NCBI GenBank assembly: GCA_018466975.1
Contig: CM031557.1
Location: 248,001 to 312,000 of the forward strand
Length of the DNA stretch: 64,000 nucleotides
Direction: 5' to 3'
Source: Sparassis latifolia
Lineage: Eukaryota > Basidiomycota > Agaricomycetes > Polyporales > Sparassidaceae
Below, piece after piece: positions 35,468 to 45,149 of this stretch (within the stretch, counting starts at the first letter, position 1; the number at the start of each line of letters is the position of its first letter). The notes below the pieces were generated by a model. It did no database searches and had not been told where the DNA came from. It was given only the letters and a program-made list of their open reading frames with translations. Made by a program: the position numbers and the translations under genes.

Positions 35468-36030
35468 GCTTGCTCGCTGGTGTTGGGTAGAGGACGTTGG
35501 ATCGGGACCCTGAGGATTAGACAATAATTGTGAGTGCGTTAAAATCCCTCCTGTGTCTGGTGATGTGCCCATGTCAACCACGGGTGGCACCGAGTTAGCT
35601 GAGTAACTCACTCGACTTGCAGTTCAGGAAGGATTCAAGTCTCCGTGAACCCGCACGGTGAATGAACTTGACTCGTAAATGAGAACCCCGCCGCTTCCAA
35701 GAGCACGGAAGGTCAGAGTCGACAGACGTAGTGACGGTAGTCGTCGTCTGTTTCCCGGTTGATCGCTCGGCGCTCAAGTACTAAGTGCGATTGAGAACAC
35801 GCTGTGACTATCCCACGTGCCCCGTCACACCACTCTGTCCAAACGGCGCAGCATTGGCATCCGATCACGCGTGCAACACGCGTGTGCATCATACAACTCG
35901 AAGAACGGACAAGACACAAGATATGGACGACGAAACCAGAAAAAAAATAGAACCAGAATTGCAGGATATTCCAGCAAGGTAGGCCAACTTGTACACTCGC
36001 CTCCGAAGGCCCGGGGTCATACGTCAAGAG
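35468..36030. other. Region upstream of F-box copy 1, inside the duplication
   Basis: This noncoding stretch carries the promoter of F-box copy 1 and is matched in the second copy. A minus-strand frame at 35595-35777 (VTTSVDSDLPCSWKRRGSH) is conserved in the other copy at 61254-61499 and could be an upstream open frame or a 5' exon; coding status is unknown. The empty target site of the retrotransposon is near 35854. Confidence 0.45.
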
Positions 36031-37050
36031 CTAAGTTAGCGTTGATACCGAGCTATGAACATTTGAAGTGTTCGAGTCGGCATGTCGGGGAACCTCTGTG
36101 ATACTGAAGTCTGGATCGCTGCTGAACTGTATCTCTTCTCCATTACGTGGGAGATAATCCTCCTCGCCTGTTTGCACGCTCGGGACAAAGTCTGATTCGT
36201 CGACAGCAAACACTGCAATAGGATTCGGATTCAACTTCGATGGTTGCAAGTGGCTGAGTGGTCCTCGTCGACTGGAAGCAGCCAGTGTTGGAGCCGTACA
36301 TTGCAGCTTGGCAAAGATGGAGGAGAAAGCGGGACATAGACGGAAGACAGCCTGGAGAAGAACAGTCAGCACCTGTGGTTCACGTGGACAACATGTTCAG
36401 CGAACGGCACAATGAAGTCCCTGGCGACAAGGCATACCGGGAACATTTTAGGTGAGCGAGTGTATAGAACAAACATTAGTGATCCATAAGGCCATATGCA
36501 CGACATTTAGCGCCAGCAGTAGCCTGCCTGCACGCGTCAGTCACGTCAGTCGTCTGTTACGAATCCAGAGGTGTGAAGAACGTACACGAAGTACATGAAT
36601 CCTATCAATTAATAAACCAAGTGAGTGTTAGAAGCCGTCCTCTGAAGATCTCGTACCACGTTTTAGCACGAGTGCTATCAGTGAGTCGTTCGTGCTTAGC
36701 GCCATAAGGGACCCCTTGGCTTCGAAGACATAGTACCATCGGGCGGCCACCAGGAGAACGATAAGGTCCGAGGCGATCAATATGAAACAGAGCGCGAAGA
36801 GAAGTGTAGTATAGCGATTGAGGATGAATAGCAACGCCGGACCCGCCGCTCGACGAGTCCACATCGTACGGACCTCTCGGAGAAAGGTGAGGGCATGTTC
36901 GTCCAAGATAAGAACCGGATGAATTCGGTAAGAAGAGCAGGAGAACACGGGATAATATGCCCGCTATCGAGCAGTAATTCAAGACGACGCTATCTGACCA
37001 GTTGGAGGTGATTTGAAATGTCAGGAGGCTGTGGTACGTACCCTTGTGGC
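36031..37050 (-). CDS. DUF6533-type multi-membrane protein, incomplete model
   Basis: Fragments of a basidiomycete DUF6533 membrane protein appear in order on the minus strand. These are an NYCSIAG-like first segment near 36970, then ALTFLREVRTMW and LLFILNRYTTLLFAL (36930-36800), a membrane helix LLLALNVVHMALWITN near 36520, a segment SRFLLHLCQAAMYGSNTG near 36310-36340, and a tail frame ending at 36031 (FSSDPDFSITEVPRHADSN). These proteins have about seven helices and unknown function. I could not fix every splice junction, so the gene may be intact with several introns or partly degraded. The 3' part lies inside the inverted duplication; its copy at 54930-55270 lacks the upstream exons. 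Confidence 0.45.
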
Positions 37051-37844
37051 GACAGTACCATGATGTTGGTAAAGAATATTAAGAAAGCGCGCACCGCAGT
37101 AAAGGAAGCACTTCAGCGCCCATGGTCGAATAGATTTCTCCGGAACAACATCTCCTATGAGTTGCGCGAAACAGGCGTTGGCATGCTCTCCGAGCACACG
37201 CTACGATCCGTCAACAGCATCTGAATCAAGCAGGACTCACTGAACCCTACGAAGTCTCAGAGATAGACCATTGTATCAGTTCCCAAGAGTTCGCAACACC
37301 TTACAATCACAGTCACATCGGTGCTCACTGAGCATAGCATTCATCATACAGTCGCCAAGACTATCAGCAGCACTGATGACGATTGCTGAATATGAGCAAA
37401 GAAGTATGTACTAGGGTCTTTTTCTTCTCGTTGATTTCGCGCACAGGCCGCCATGGCGCAGCGCGGTCAACTGGAGAACGGCGATAAGACATACACATAC
37501 CCCATCTGAAATTGGATATCGGTTGTCCACACGATACTGAGGCGAACGACTTTGACTTCGTAATAGAAGTCGTCACGGAGTACTTCCGGAAGGCTCCTGC
37601 GCGCAACTTGGGGAGGTAATAACGCACAAAAATCCATTCTGAGTCCTACTCAATCGCAGAAGCAATAGTTAGCGGATCGCATAACCAAACATAAAATCCA
37701 ATACAGATACAGCATGTGTGATCCAGATGTGATCCACCAATAACCCTCCGTCCATGTTACGCATTCTATCGTGCATGCTGTGCGCAGGCTCGACGCTAAG
37801 CACTATAGCCGCGAGTTCCTGACCCGCCAACCCGGAATAATTCG
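37051..37844. other. Intergenic region, no gene supported
   Basis: This gap of about 0.8 kb lies between the DUF6533-type gene and the stop codon of the fucosyltransferase-like gene. The minus frame at 37364-37627 has no recognised feature. Confidence 0.4.
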
Positions 37845-40071
37845 TCAAAACAGGTCGAACGCCCTCCACTCGGGGCTGACCGCGTCTTTGTTGTCAATCT
37901 CCACCCACCGTTTCCGCTGCTCATTGATAGCGCCCATAGAATAGTCGCCGCCGTCGTCAAAACCAAAGGCACGCTCCCAGCCAAGCCCGAGCGCGGAAAT
38001 TTTGCACACGTTGGAACTGCGAGCGGTTGTTAGTCAGTGCGCAAGACAGGCATGGATGGGGTTAACACACGCACCTTATCGTGCAAACGACTGCGCCGGG
38101 TACCGCGTCTCCTTCCGAGGCCCAGAGTCCGCTCAGCAACGCCAGATCTACGATCATGCCCCTGGTCAGCAATATCCGCTCTGCCTCCTCTTCCTTGACG
38201 AACTCCGTCTGCACATATGCATGATGCGGAGCAAGCGCACGCAAGCCGGAATTCGTGCTCAGCGCCAGCGCAAACATAGCAGTCGACGGCGAGAACGCGG
38301 CGACGTAATCCCGTAGCATGTCGGTCGAGTCGGACGCGATGTATGTGATCGGCGGCGCTGGGAAGTGCAATGGCGGCGATTCTAACGGAATGTCGGGATA
38401 GAGGCGCGACCATGCGTCGCGTGCAGCCGTAACGTAGTGCTCCAAAGGCACGTAGGACTTGTGGAATGCCCATGACTCGGCCTTGCGGTCGCCTCTTCGT
38501 ATGTGAACAGCGATATATGGGTCAGGGTGTGCTCTCAGTTTCTCGGGATGATTGTCAGACTCCATAGAAGTATTCGACACAGGATGCAGGTCCAAGATCG
38601 AGGCAATTTCTGAACGCGCAGCTTGTATCAATGCCATATTTTGGGCATTCGGGCGGATTGTCTCCAAAAACGAGTGAAGCCCCCGCTCAAAAATGGGCTT
38701 CACGCGGTTGATACCAAGGCTGTACCTGACAGATGTTTAAAATAAATAATTCCGCTCGCTGAAGTGCCCTGTCTAGATTGAAGGGACGAACTTACGGATC
38801 TTCGTACTCCTCTGAATACGGGTGTCCAAGGTGGTACTTGGCCGTTCTTGAATTGACGACCTAGATTGAAATTGGTACATCTCTTGTGTCTAGTGTCAGG
38901 ACACGACTTACCCAGTGCCTGGCAACGAATCGATAACTTGGAGAACGGTATGTACGAATGGTGCTCACCTCGCTGTTCGGGGACATGCAACCAGCTCTGG
39001 AAGAATATTATGTGTATTAGACACACCAAAATGGTCGCAGTCTCCTAAGAGCACCTTCTGGAGGAGGCGCCCGACAGCCAGGCTCCGGACCTGGCTGCAG
39101 TTTTCGCACCTCTTCGAAATGATTTGTCCACCTTCGTGCAAGCATCAGAACAACACTCATTGTACGACGCAGGACGTAAACGCACTTTCCACGGTTCCAG
39201 TATGTATCATCGACGAGGAACGTCCTATTACGCTGACTAGATGTCATATTCTTCGTCCCTGTTTCCATGACCATAAGCGAACATAACAACGTACCTGTCG
39301 TGCGATCCCTGCAACCTGCGCCATCAAGGCTAAATCCGCCGCCAGCCCCACTTGCCCATCCAACATGTATGTGATCGATGCACGACAAACTCGCCCTCGG
39401 CCTCCGTTTGACACGTCATCATCATGATGCGGGACGTCCAGCGGCCCCATCCTCGGTGGTACCCAGTAGCCTGAGTGGTGCATGAACCCATCCATGAGCT
39501 TCTCGCATTCATGGTGGAACTCTGGCCCAGACAGCGGGAATTTTGTGTAGTTCTCGTATGAGATGAAGCGCGCAGCAGCGGCAGAGGGTGTAGGACGGAG
39601 AGCATCCTGTGAATATAATCTTGACGGAGAGGGTTGTGCTGCCTGCACCACGTCGATCTCGGTGGACGCTTTCTTGAACGACAGCATAGTTATAGCAAGT
39701 CCGAAGCAGAGTAACAGGGTGCCAACAACGAGCGGTGACCTCTCGACCACCAGAGACAGAACATATTTGTAGCCACTCTCGCGAATGTCACGGTCGTCCC
39801 CTCGGCTTCTATATCCTGTCGAAGCAGCCAAACTGGAGAAAGGTGTACGGGACAGTAGCGGCTGCGACTGATGTCCAGACGAGTCATCGTCGTCGTCGCT
39901 GTCATGGCGTAGGTCGCTGAGTTCGACCTCCGTGAGACCTTCCTCTGCGCGTCCCGAGCGTGTATGTGGTGTCCTCGGCGTCAGCGGCGGGTTTCCAGAA
40001 GCCGTGCGCTGTAACTGGGGACTTCGTCCAGACGCAAAAAGGTCGCCAAATGGGCGACTTCGAGGAGGCAT
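37845..40071 (-). CDS. Type II membrane glycosyltransferase, fucosyltransferase-like
   Basis: Eight exons (40071-39295, 39232-39186, 39131-39055, 38996-38969, 38936-38912, 38860-38796, 38725-38075, 38016-37845) join in phase to 613 aa; two exons are only 28 and 25 nt. A disordered cytoplasmic tail of about 110 residues with an acidic DDDDDSS stretch precedes a membrane anchor (about 112-132), giving a type II Golgi-like topology. The lumenal part contains VHIRRGDR (HIRRGD 414-419), the donor-binding motif shared by alpha-1,6- and protein O-fucosyltransferases, and a conserved end SNVCKISALGLGWERAF. The likely donor is GDP-fucose; the acceptor is unknown. The start at 40071 (MPPRSRPFGD) was chosen over 40137 because the extra N-terminal residues would add a second hydrophobic segment. 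It is divergent from GNAT paralog C. Confidence 0.85.
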
Positions 40072-40395
40072 GCAAGCTAAGTAGAAGGTCAAGAATTGGA
40101 GACTGTGTGACAATTGTGTCGCGGATATTAATAACAATCACCTGTAGGTTTGTGTTAAGTTAAAACTCCGAAAACAAGATGTCTCAAAAGTTAAGACTCT
40201 GACAAGTAATGTGAAAAATAGAGTCTGGAACTTCTGCTCAAATTCTGAGTTTGAAACATTTAGGCTAAGCAGACGGTGTCACAGCCCGTCCATCTTCTCT
40301 GTTCATCAAGAAGTTATGGAGATGGTGCGTCATGGACAGCGCTCCCAGTCTGAAAAGAACAACGCTGCCTCCCCAAATACACTGAACGGACGGCG
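40072..40395. promoter_or_regulatory. Divergent promoter region
   Basis: These 324 bp separate the start codons of the fucosyltransferase-like gene (minus) and GNAT paralog C (plus) and must hold both promoters. No specific binding site can be supported by eye. Confidence 0.4.
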
Positions 40396-41537
40396 ATGGT
40401 TAAGGACGTTGAATGCGCCTTCTCGTCTTGGGAGCTGCAGTCAGATGCAGTGAAGGTGGAACCACTGAGATACGGTGAGTCTCCTCGTGCGGAGCCTCGA
40501 TGGTCGAACCTTATCTCTCATACACACCCCATTTCGTAGCTGAGGTTAGCAAGGCAGTCAAAAGTGGTGTGGCTGCGAACCTTCCCGATCCCCTTTCACG
40601 TTACCTTCTGTACGATAATCCGGTACGTCTAGCACTTTGTGTTAGAAATTCGTCTATGAATTCTGAATGGGTTCCCTTAGGATGTGAATCGCTCAGTCTT
40701 TCTCGATCAACGGTACAGAATCATATACTCTCTCGGAATTTCGGACGCAGTACACCGCCATGTTGCTTTCACAGTCAACCATGGCGATTCGCTAATCATT
40801 TTGTGAGAGCACAATGTGTTGTTATATGCGTGAATTTATGGTATTAACGCATATACCATTCTGTTCTCATAGGGAGCCTGCACCAAACTCACTGCCGCCC
40901 AAGAAATGTCTTGAGCGCATCGCAGGTGCTGTACGTGGCACGATCGTTCGCTATTTGGAGCTTTTCAACTCAAAGGAGCAGAAGAAGGTGCGGAATATAT
41001 CTTCGCATCCCCTCTGAATGAAATATTCACGTCGGATCGACTAACAGCGAAGCAAGGAATTCAAGGAACAAGTAGAGGCTACTTTGAAGACCACCATTGG
41101 CGACCAGGTCGACGACATGATGCTCTTGGAAGGGTTCTGTACTACCCCAGACAAGCAGGGTCGAGGATACGGGACTGCACTGGCCAAGCATGTCGGCGCA
41201 ATAGTACGCAGCGTCGTGCCACTTCTATCCTGAGACTGATACAGCAGTCCCACTGCAGGCTGATGCCCAAGGCCGCTCGACATGGCTGTTGTCCTCCAAC
41301 GTGGCCAACACGGGCTACTACGAGAACTTGGACTTTTGGACCGTAGGCGAGTTCTCCTTGGGAGACAACAACCCAACATGGAAGAAGCCTCCGATAATCA
41401 TTAGAATTGTGAGCATGTGTACTCAGATGCATGACGCACCGCTTTGCTGAACCTCGATGCGCTTCTGTCAGATGGTCAGGAAGCCACACGACACGGCCCA
41501 GGATTCGGACTTCGAGTCGGTCACGGAATATAAGTAG
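40396..41537 (+). CDS. GNAT-family N-acetyltransferase, paralog C
   Basis: Seven exons (40396-40474, 40540-40622, 40681-40802, 40873-40987, 41048-41203, 41259-41408, 41472-41537) join in phase to 256 aa. Motif A loop QGRGYG (170-175) is followed by TALAKH; motif B is seen in SSNVANTGYYENLDF. Exons 1-6 equal those of paralog A in length and most junction contexts are shared, so the two come from a duplication followed by movement to the opposite strand. The last exon differs in length (66 against 51 nt). The acceptor substrate is unknown. The gene is intact. Confidence 0.87.
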
Positions 41538-42430
41538 AACCTGTGGGGGCGCCGTGTCCCGGAATTTGTGCTGTTCTTGTCGATAAGTTAGCCAACGTCC
41601 GAACGTCCACGTATGAGCGCAAGCGCAGCAAAGCCCTAGACGACAAAGTGTTGTGATGTCGTTGTAATGGCGGAGACATCATGACGATTGCTATGATAGA
41701 AGCGTACTGGTCCAGTGTCTCAGTGAGCTGCGTGCACAACTCTAAGAGCAGTAATGACGAGACGTGACTGGCGCAGTGCAACTAAGGCAGATACGCCGTG
41801 ACCACCGCAGCCACTGGAGAGTCGTTCACAGAAGCAGAACGTCAGACCATCAATGTCATCTCGCATAAAGCATCTCCGTAAACTGAGCCAGCAGAGCACT
41901 TTTCGCGATGGTGAGACTCTACATTCTCATCGCGATATCGATTTTGCGCGCGTCGCAATCCGCCAATGGCAAGGCCAACAACTGGGCCTGACAACACAGA
42001 CGACAAGGACGAGTCAAATTCCACATGTAACGAGAGCGGATGAACGCAAAACTAACACATCGTGACACAGTTCGGATGAAGCGTCCGCGGCCTACGCGTG
42101 GATACAGCATTCTTGAGTCCTAACGATGATCTCCCTTCCCGTGGCGACTAGCGATATTCAGGTTAGCTGTGCCATTCGGAAGGACGTCGCGAACATTATG
42201 TAGTATAGGATATCTGATCATTCGACCAATAAACAACCAACAGATTTTGCGTAGTCTCGAATCCTGACGGCGGGTAGGAATGTACTATACTATGCCAATT
42301 TGCAAGAAATGTAATGTTATCACGAACCTTGCGGTAGTATGTGGAGTAATTCGAGATTCAGTACCAAACATGTTGCAGTGGTAGTGGTCGAAGCTCAAGA
42401 GACGAATTTGCATTCTTTCCGCCGTCTCTC
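41538..42430. other. Intergenic region, no gene supported
   Basis: This 893-bp gap lies between GNAT paralog C and the hydrolase gene, both on plus. No protein-like frame or RNA gene was recognised. Confidence 0.45.
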
Positions 42431-43342
42431 ATGTCAGACGTCCACCTCCGTGAGTCCACTGACACAAGCCCAAGACGAAAGCCAGCCCCGAATGCAACAG
42501 CCATCCCAGTCCCGTTCATCTACAATGCCAGCGACGACGGGACAGACGAGAACCTCTTGGTTCTCCTGCACGGACTAGGTCAGTAACACACCCATTCCAC
42601 CTCATCTCATCTCACTACGCTACCAACGGTAGGGGACACCCACACTCCCTTCGGGACACTCGGCCGCACGCTGCGCCTCCCGCAAACCGCGACGCTCGCC
42701 CTGCGCGCACCCGACCAGTACGCCGCCCCGCGCCGCCATGAGCCCCGTTAACCTGAGCGCGGCACTGTCAGGATCCTGTTCCTGGACGAGCCCGCATTCC
42801 AGTGGTACCCCTCCTTCGACCCACTCGGCGACCTCCTCACGCACCCAAACCCGACCCCCGCGCTCGCCCTCCTCGACGCGCTCTTCGCCCACCTCACGCG
42901 CGAGTGCGCCTGGCCCCCAGCCCGTGTCCACCTCTTCGGGTTCGCGCAGGGCGGGAGCGTCGCCGCCGAGTTCGCGCTGCGGTGGTGGAAGGCTGAGCTC
43001 GAGCACCAGAGACTGGGCGGGGAGCAGGATATCGCGCGCCCGCTCGCGTCCGTCGTGAGCGTGTGCGGCCCGCTGCTCTCGTACCCCACGCTCTCGACGC
43101 TCTGTCCGACGCCCGTGCTCGTCTTCCACCGCCCACCTCCGGCGGAGACTGCGTTGCCCACGGGCGCCCTGGCGGCATTCAAGAAGGGCTTCGGTCACGT
43201 CAATGAAGTGAAAGTGAGCGCAGGCGACGGTATGCCCCGCTCGAGGGACGAGTGGGAGCCCATCATGCGATTCTGGAGCGAGCAATTGGGCAAGCGGCAG
43301 ATGCAGGGGCTGTACGAAGTCATGACCGGCACTGCGCCGTGA
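42431..43342 (+). CDS. Alpha/beta hydrolase of the phospholipase/carboxylesterase type, nucleophile missing
   Basis: Three exons (42431-42578, 42633-42717, 42772-43342) join in phase to 267 aa. The second intron (54 nt, donor GTACGC, ending CTGTCAG) is required because the unspliced frame stops at once. The fold is indicated by LLVLLHGLGD near the N-terminus, RAPDQ, FQWYPSFDPLGDL, and VHLFGFAQGGS at the nucleophile elbow, which is the acyl-protein thioesterase layout. Such enzymes normally read GFSQGG with serine as nucleophile; here it is alanine (Ala136). A late GHVNEV segment could supply the His. Either Ser140 takes over or the protein is a non-catalytic homolog. The gene is GC-rich compared with its flanks. 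Confidence 0.82.
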
Positions 43343-44243
43343 AGACCGTAGAAACTGCATGTATTATCACAGTATAGCCTATCCGACAGAAGCAACTATT
43401 GTATACATCCACGAAATCGAAGGATCTGCATTTCTTCTCGTTCGAGGACCGTGGTCGACCCGCCGCTCAATGTCGGAACACCTTGGGAACGGGCGTGCAG
43501 AAGCGGTGAGCGTACTGAACAGTTTCTCGCACCCAAGTGTGAATGCTCTGTAGAGACACTGTCAGTCAAACGAACGTCGATACACGAAAACAAAAGGATG
43601 GTTCAGAAAAAGCGGACACGTCTGCCAAAGCAGCGGCCCGAAGGTAGCTGAGATAGTTTTCTGCAACGCAAGGCCCATGGGCACCTCACTAAAGCCAAAT
43701 GCCTCAAACATCATGACAAGGGGGAAGCGTAACCAATGAAGAATATGGATACTCACTTGAAGATGACGCGGACGCGTATCGTCAGGACTGACCAGGAAAT
43801 GCATCTCTCGAGCATCGTCTGGTGATTTCTGCACAGGCGAATGTACATGCATCTCGTCCTCTTCTGTTCAAAACAAATACCTTCAGCTCTTGCCAATTAA
43901 ATTTTAAAAAAGAGGACGCTTCTTACTAGAATGTCGGTGCGATGTTACTAAACAATGTCATCCTTTGGCCATCTTTTCCAGATTTTCCGAGGACGCGCGT
44001 TCCTTGGCCGCCGTGGTCTTCCGCTTCTTGTACGGACCTCTGCTGTCTAGACAGTAAAATGTGCATCATTGTACCAATGCGACAGAACGCCCCATGCCCA
44101 CGCACATTTATGCCGGGGCGGCGACTCCGCCTCATACCCGGGTAGCGTCAAATAGCTGAGCTCATAACGCGCAGAGACCTCGTCGAGACGCTGTTGCGCG
44201 AGGAACGTCGACTGCACCCGGTGCACCACTACGAGAACTCTCA
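43343..44243. other. Convergent intergenic region, no gene supported
   Basis: This 901-bp gap lies between the hydrolase and the acidic nuclear protein. The minus frame 44047-44346 overlaps the last exon of the latter in another frame and is not used in my model. Confidence 0.4.
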
Positions 44244-45149
44244 TTAACTGAGGCAACACGGCAGAGTTGTGCGAGACCAACCATGAGAGCGCGACGGCCC
44301 GTATATCACCTCCATCCGCCTCTGCACGCGTTCGATTGCGCTGCAAAGCAAGAGATTTAGCTCTCAGCCTTCACCTCACCGTCCAGCTGGTTAGACGCAC
44401 GCGGCATCGAAGAACTGATACGCGCCCGCGACGTCTAGGACGGTCTCCCAACCAATTGGGTGGATGCGGTTCTGCATGCTTTTCTCTGTTGCAGGAACAT
44501 GCGCGACTAGCAACGCGAAGATCTGCGCGAGGTGAGTCGCTGAGGAGACGGTGAGCGCGCGCAGGCTCGGCTGGGATAGCACCTCCTCCTCCTCCTCCTC
44601 CTCCTCCTCCTCCTCGTCATCATCGTCATCGTCATCGTCGTCGATGCCTGTGCCCATCGCGGGAGAGGGGGGAGTGCTTGAGCTAAGATCTTCGGCGGCA
44701 GTTGCGGGCAAGCCAGAGACACCAGGAGTAGAAGTAGACCCAGACAGGACCTGCAGCGCGAGGAGCTTCACCTCGTCTTCCAGCCCCCACTCGGGCACAT
44801 GTACATCCCCCGCAAGGAGCGGCCAGCGCGTCCACGTATCCCGCACGCGTCCCTTCTTCGCCTTCGTCTTCGCACCTGTCTTCCCCCCGCCCGTGCGCTT
44901 CCGCTTGCGTGGGGAGCCCTCGCCATCCAGCAGGATCTCGTGCGAGGCCGACGCGGAAGGCAGTCGCTCGTCCTCGTCCTCTTCTGTGCCCTCTTCCCTG
45001 GCTTCGTCGGGAGAGATGGGCCGGCAAGCAGGGACGGCGTGCGTGAGCTGCGTCGCGAGATCGAGGTTGCTGCTCGTGTGCAAGGCACGCAGCAGCGCGC
45101 TGTACTCTGTGAGCTCAGTGTGGAGCGCTGCAGGCACCCGCTTGCTCAT
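44244..45149 (-). CDS. Acidic nuclear protein, possibly Rrn9-like
   Basis: Two exons (45149-44401 and 44340-44244) join in phase across a 60-nt intron with GTGCGT donor, giving 281 aa. The N-terminus MSKRVPAALHTELTEYSALLRAL and the later block RDTWTRWPLLAGDVHVPEW, with a Lys/Arg-rich patch (RKRKRTGGGKTGAKTKAKK) between them, recall the RRN9 domain of the RNA polymerase I upstream factor; this is from memory and is not secure. A run of Asp then Glu residues (about 25) follows, encoded by an imperfect trinucleotide repeat at 44578-44645. The end AIERVQRRMEVIYGPS looks conserved. The start at 45149 was preferred to an upstream in-frame Met at 45329 because of the MSKR context. The alternative end without splicing is 44391. 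Confidence 0.6.
44578..44645. repeat. Trinucleotide repeat inside a coding exon
   Basis: A run of TCC units (plus strand) passes into CAT/CGT-type units. On the minus strand this encodes about ten Asp followed by about twelve Glu. Length variation between strains is likely. Confidence 0.85.

Larger units (their letters stand above)
33605..36255 (-). repeat. Inverted segmental duplication, uninterrupted copy
   Basis: Read on the minus strand, this block matches 54930-55305 plus 61181-63430 on the plus strand, including noncoding flanks on both sides of the F-box gene. For example, the segment around 33610-33700 reappears near 63350-63430, and the segment around 35780-35870 reappears split between 55280-55305 and 61181-61250. 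The block covers an intact F-box gene and the 3' end of the DUF6533-type gene. The order is collinear, with scattered substitutions and small indels. It lacks the retrotransposon and so keeps the empty target site. Confidence 0.85.
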
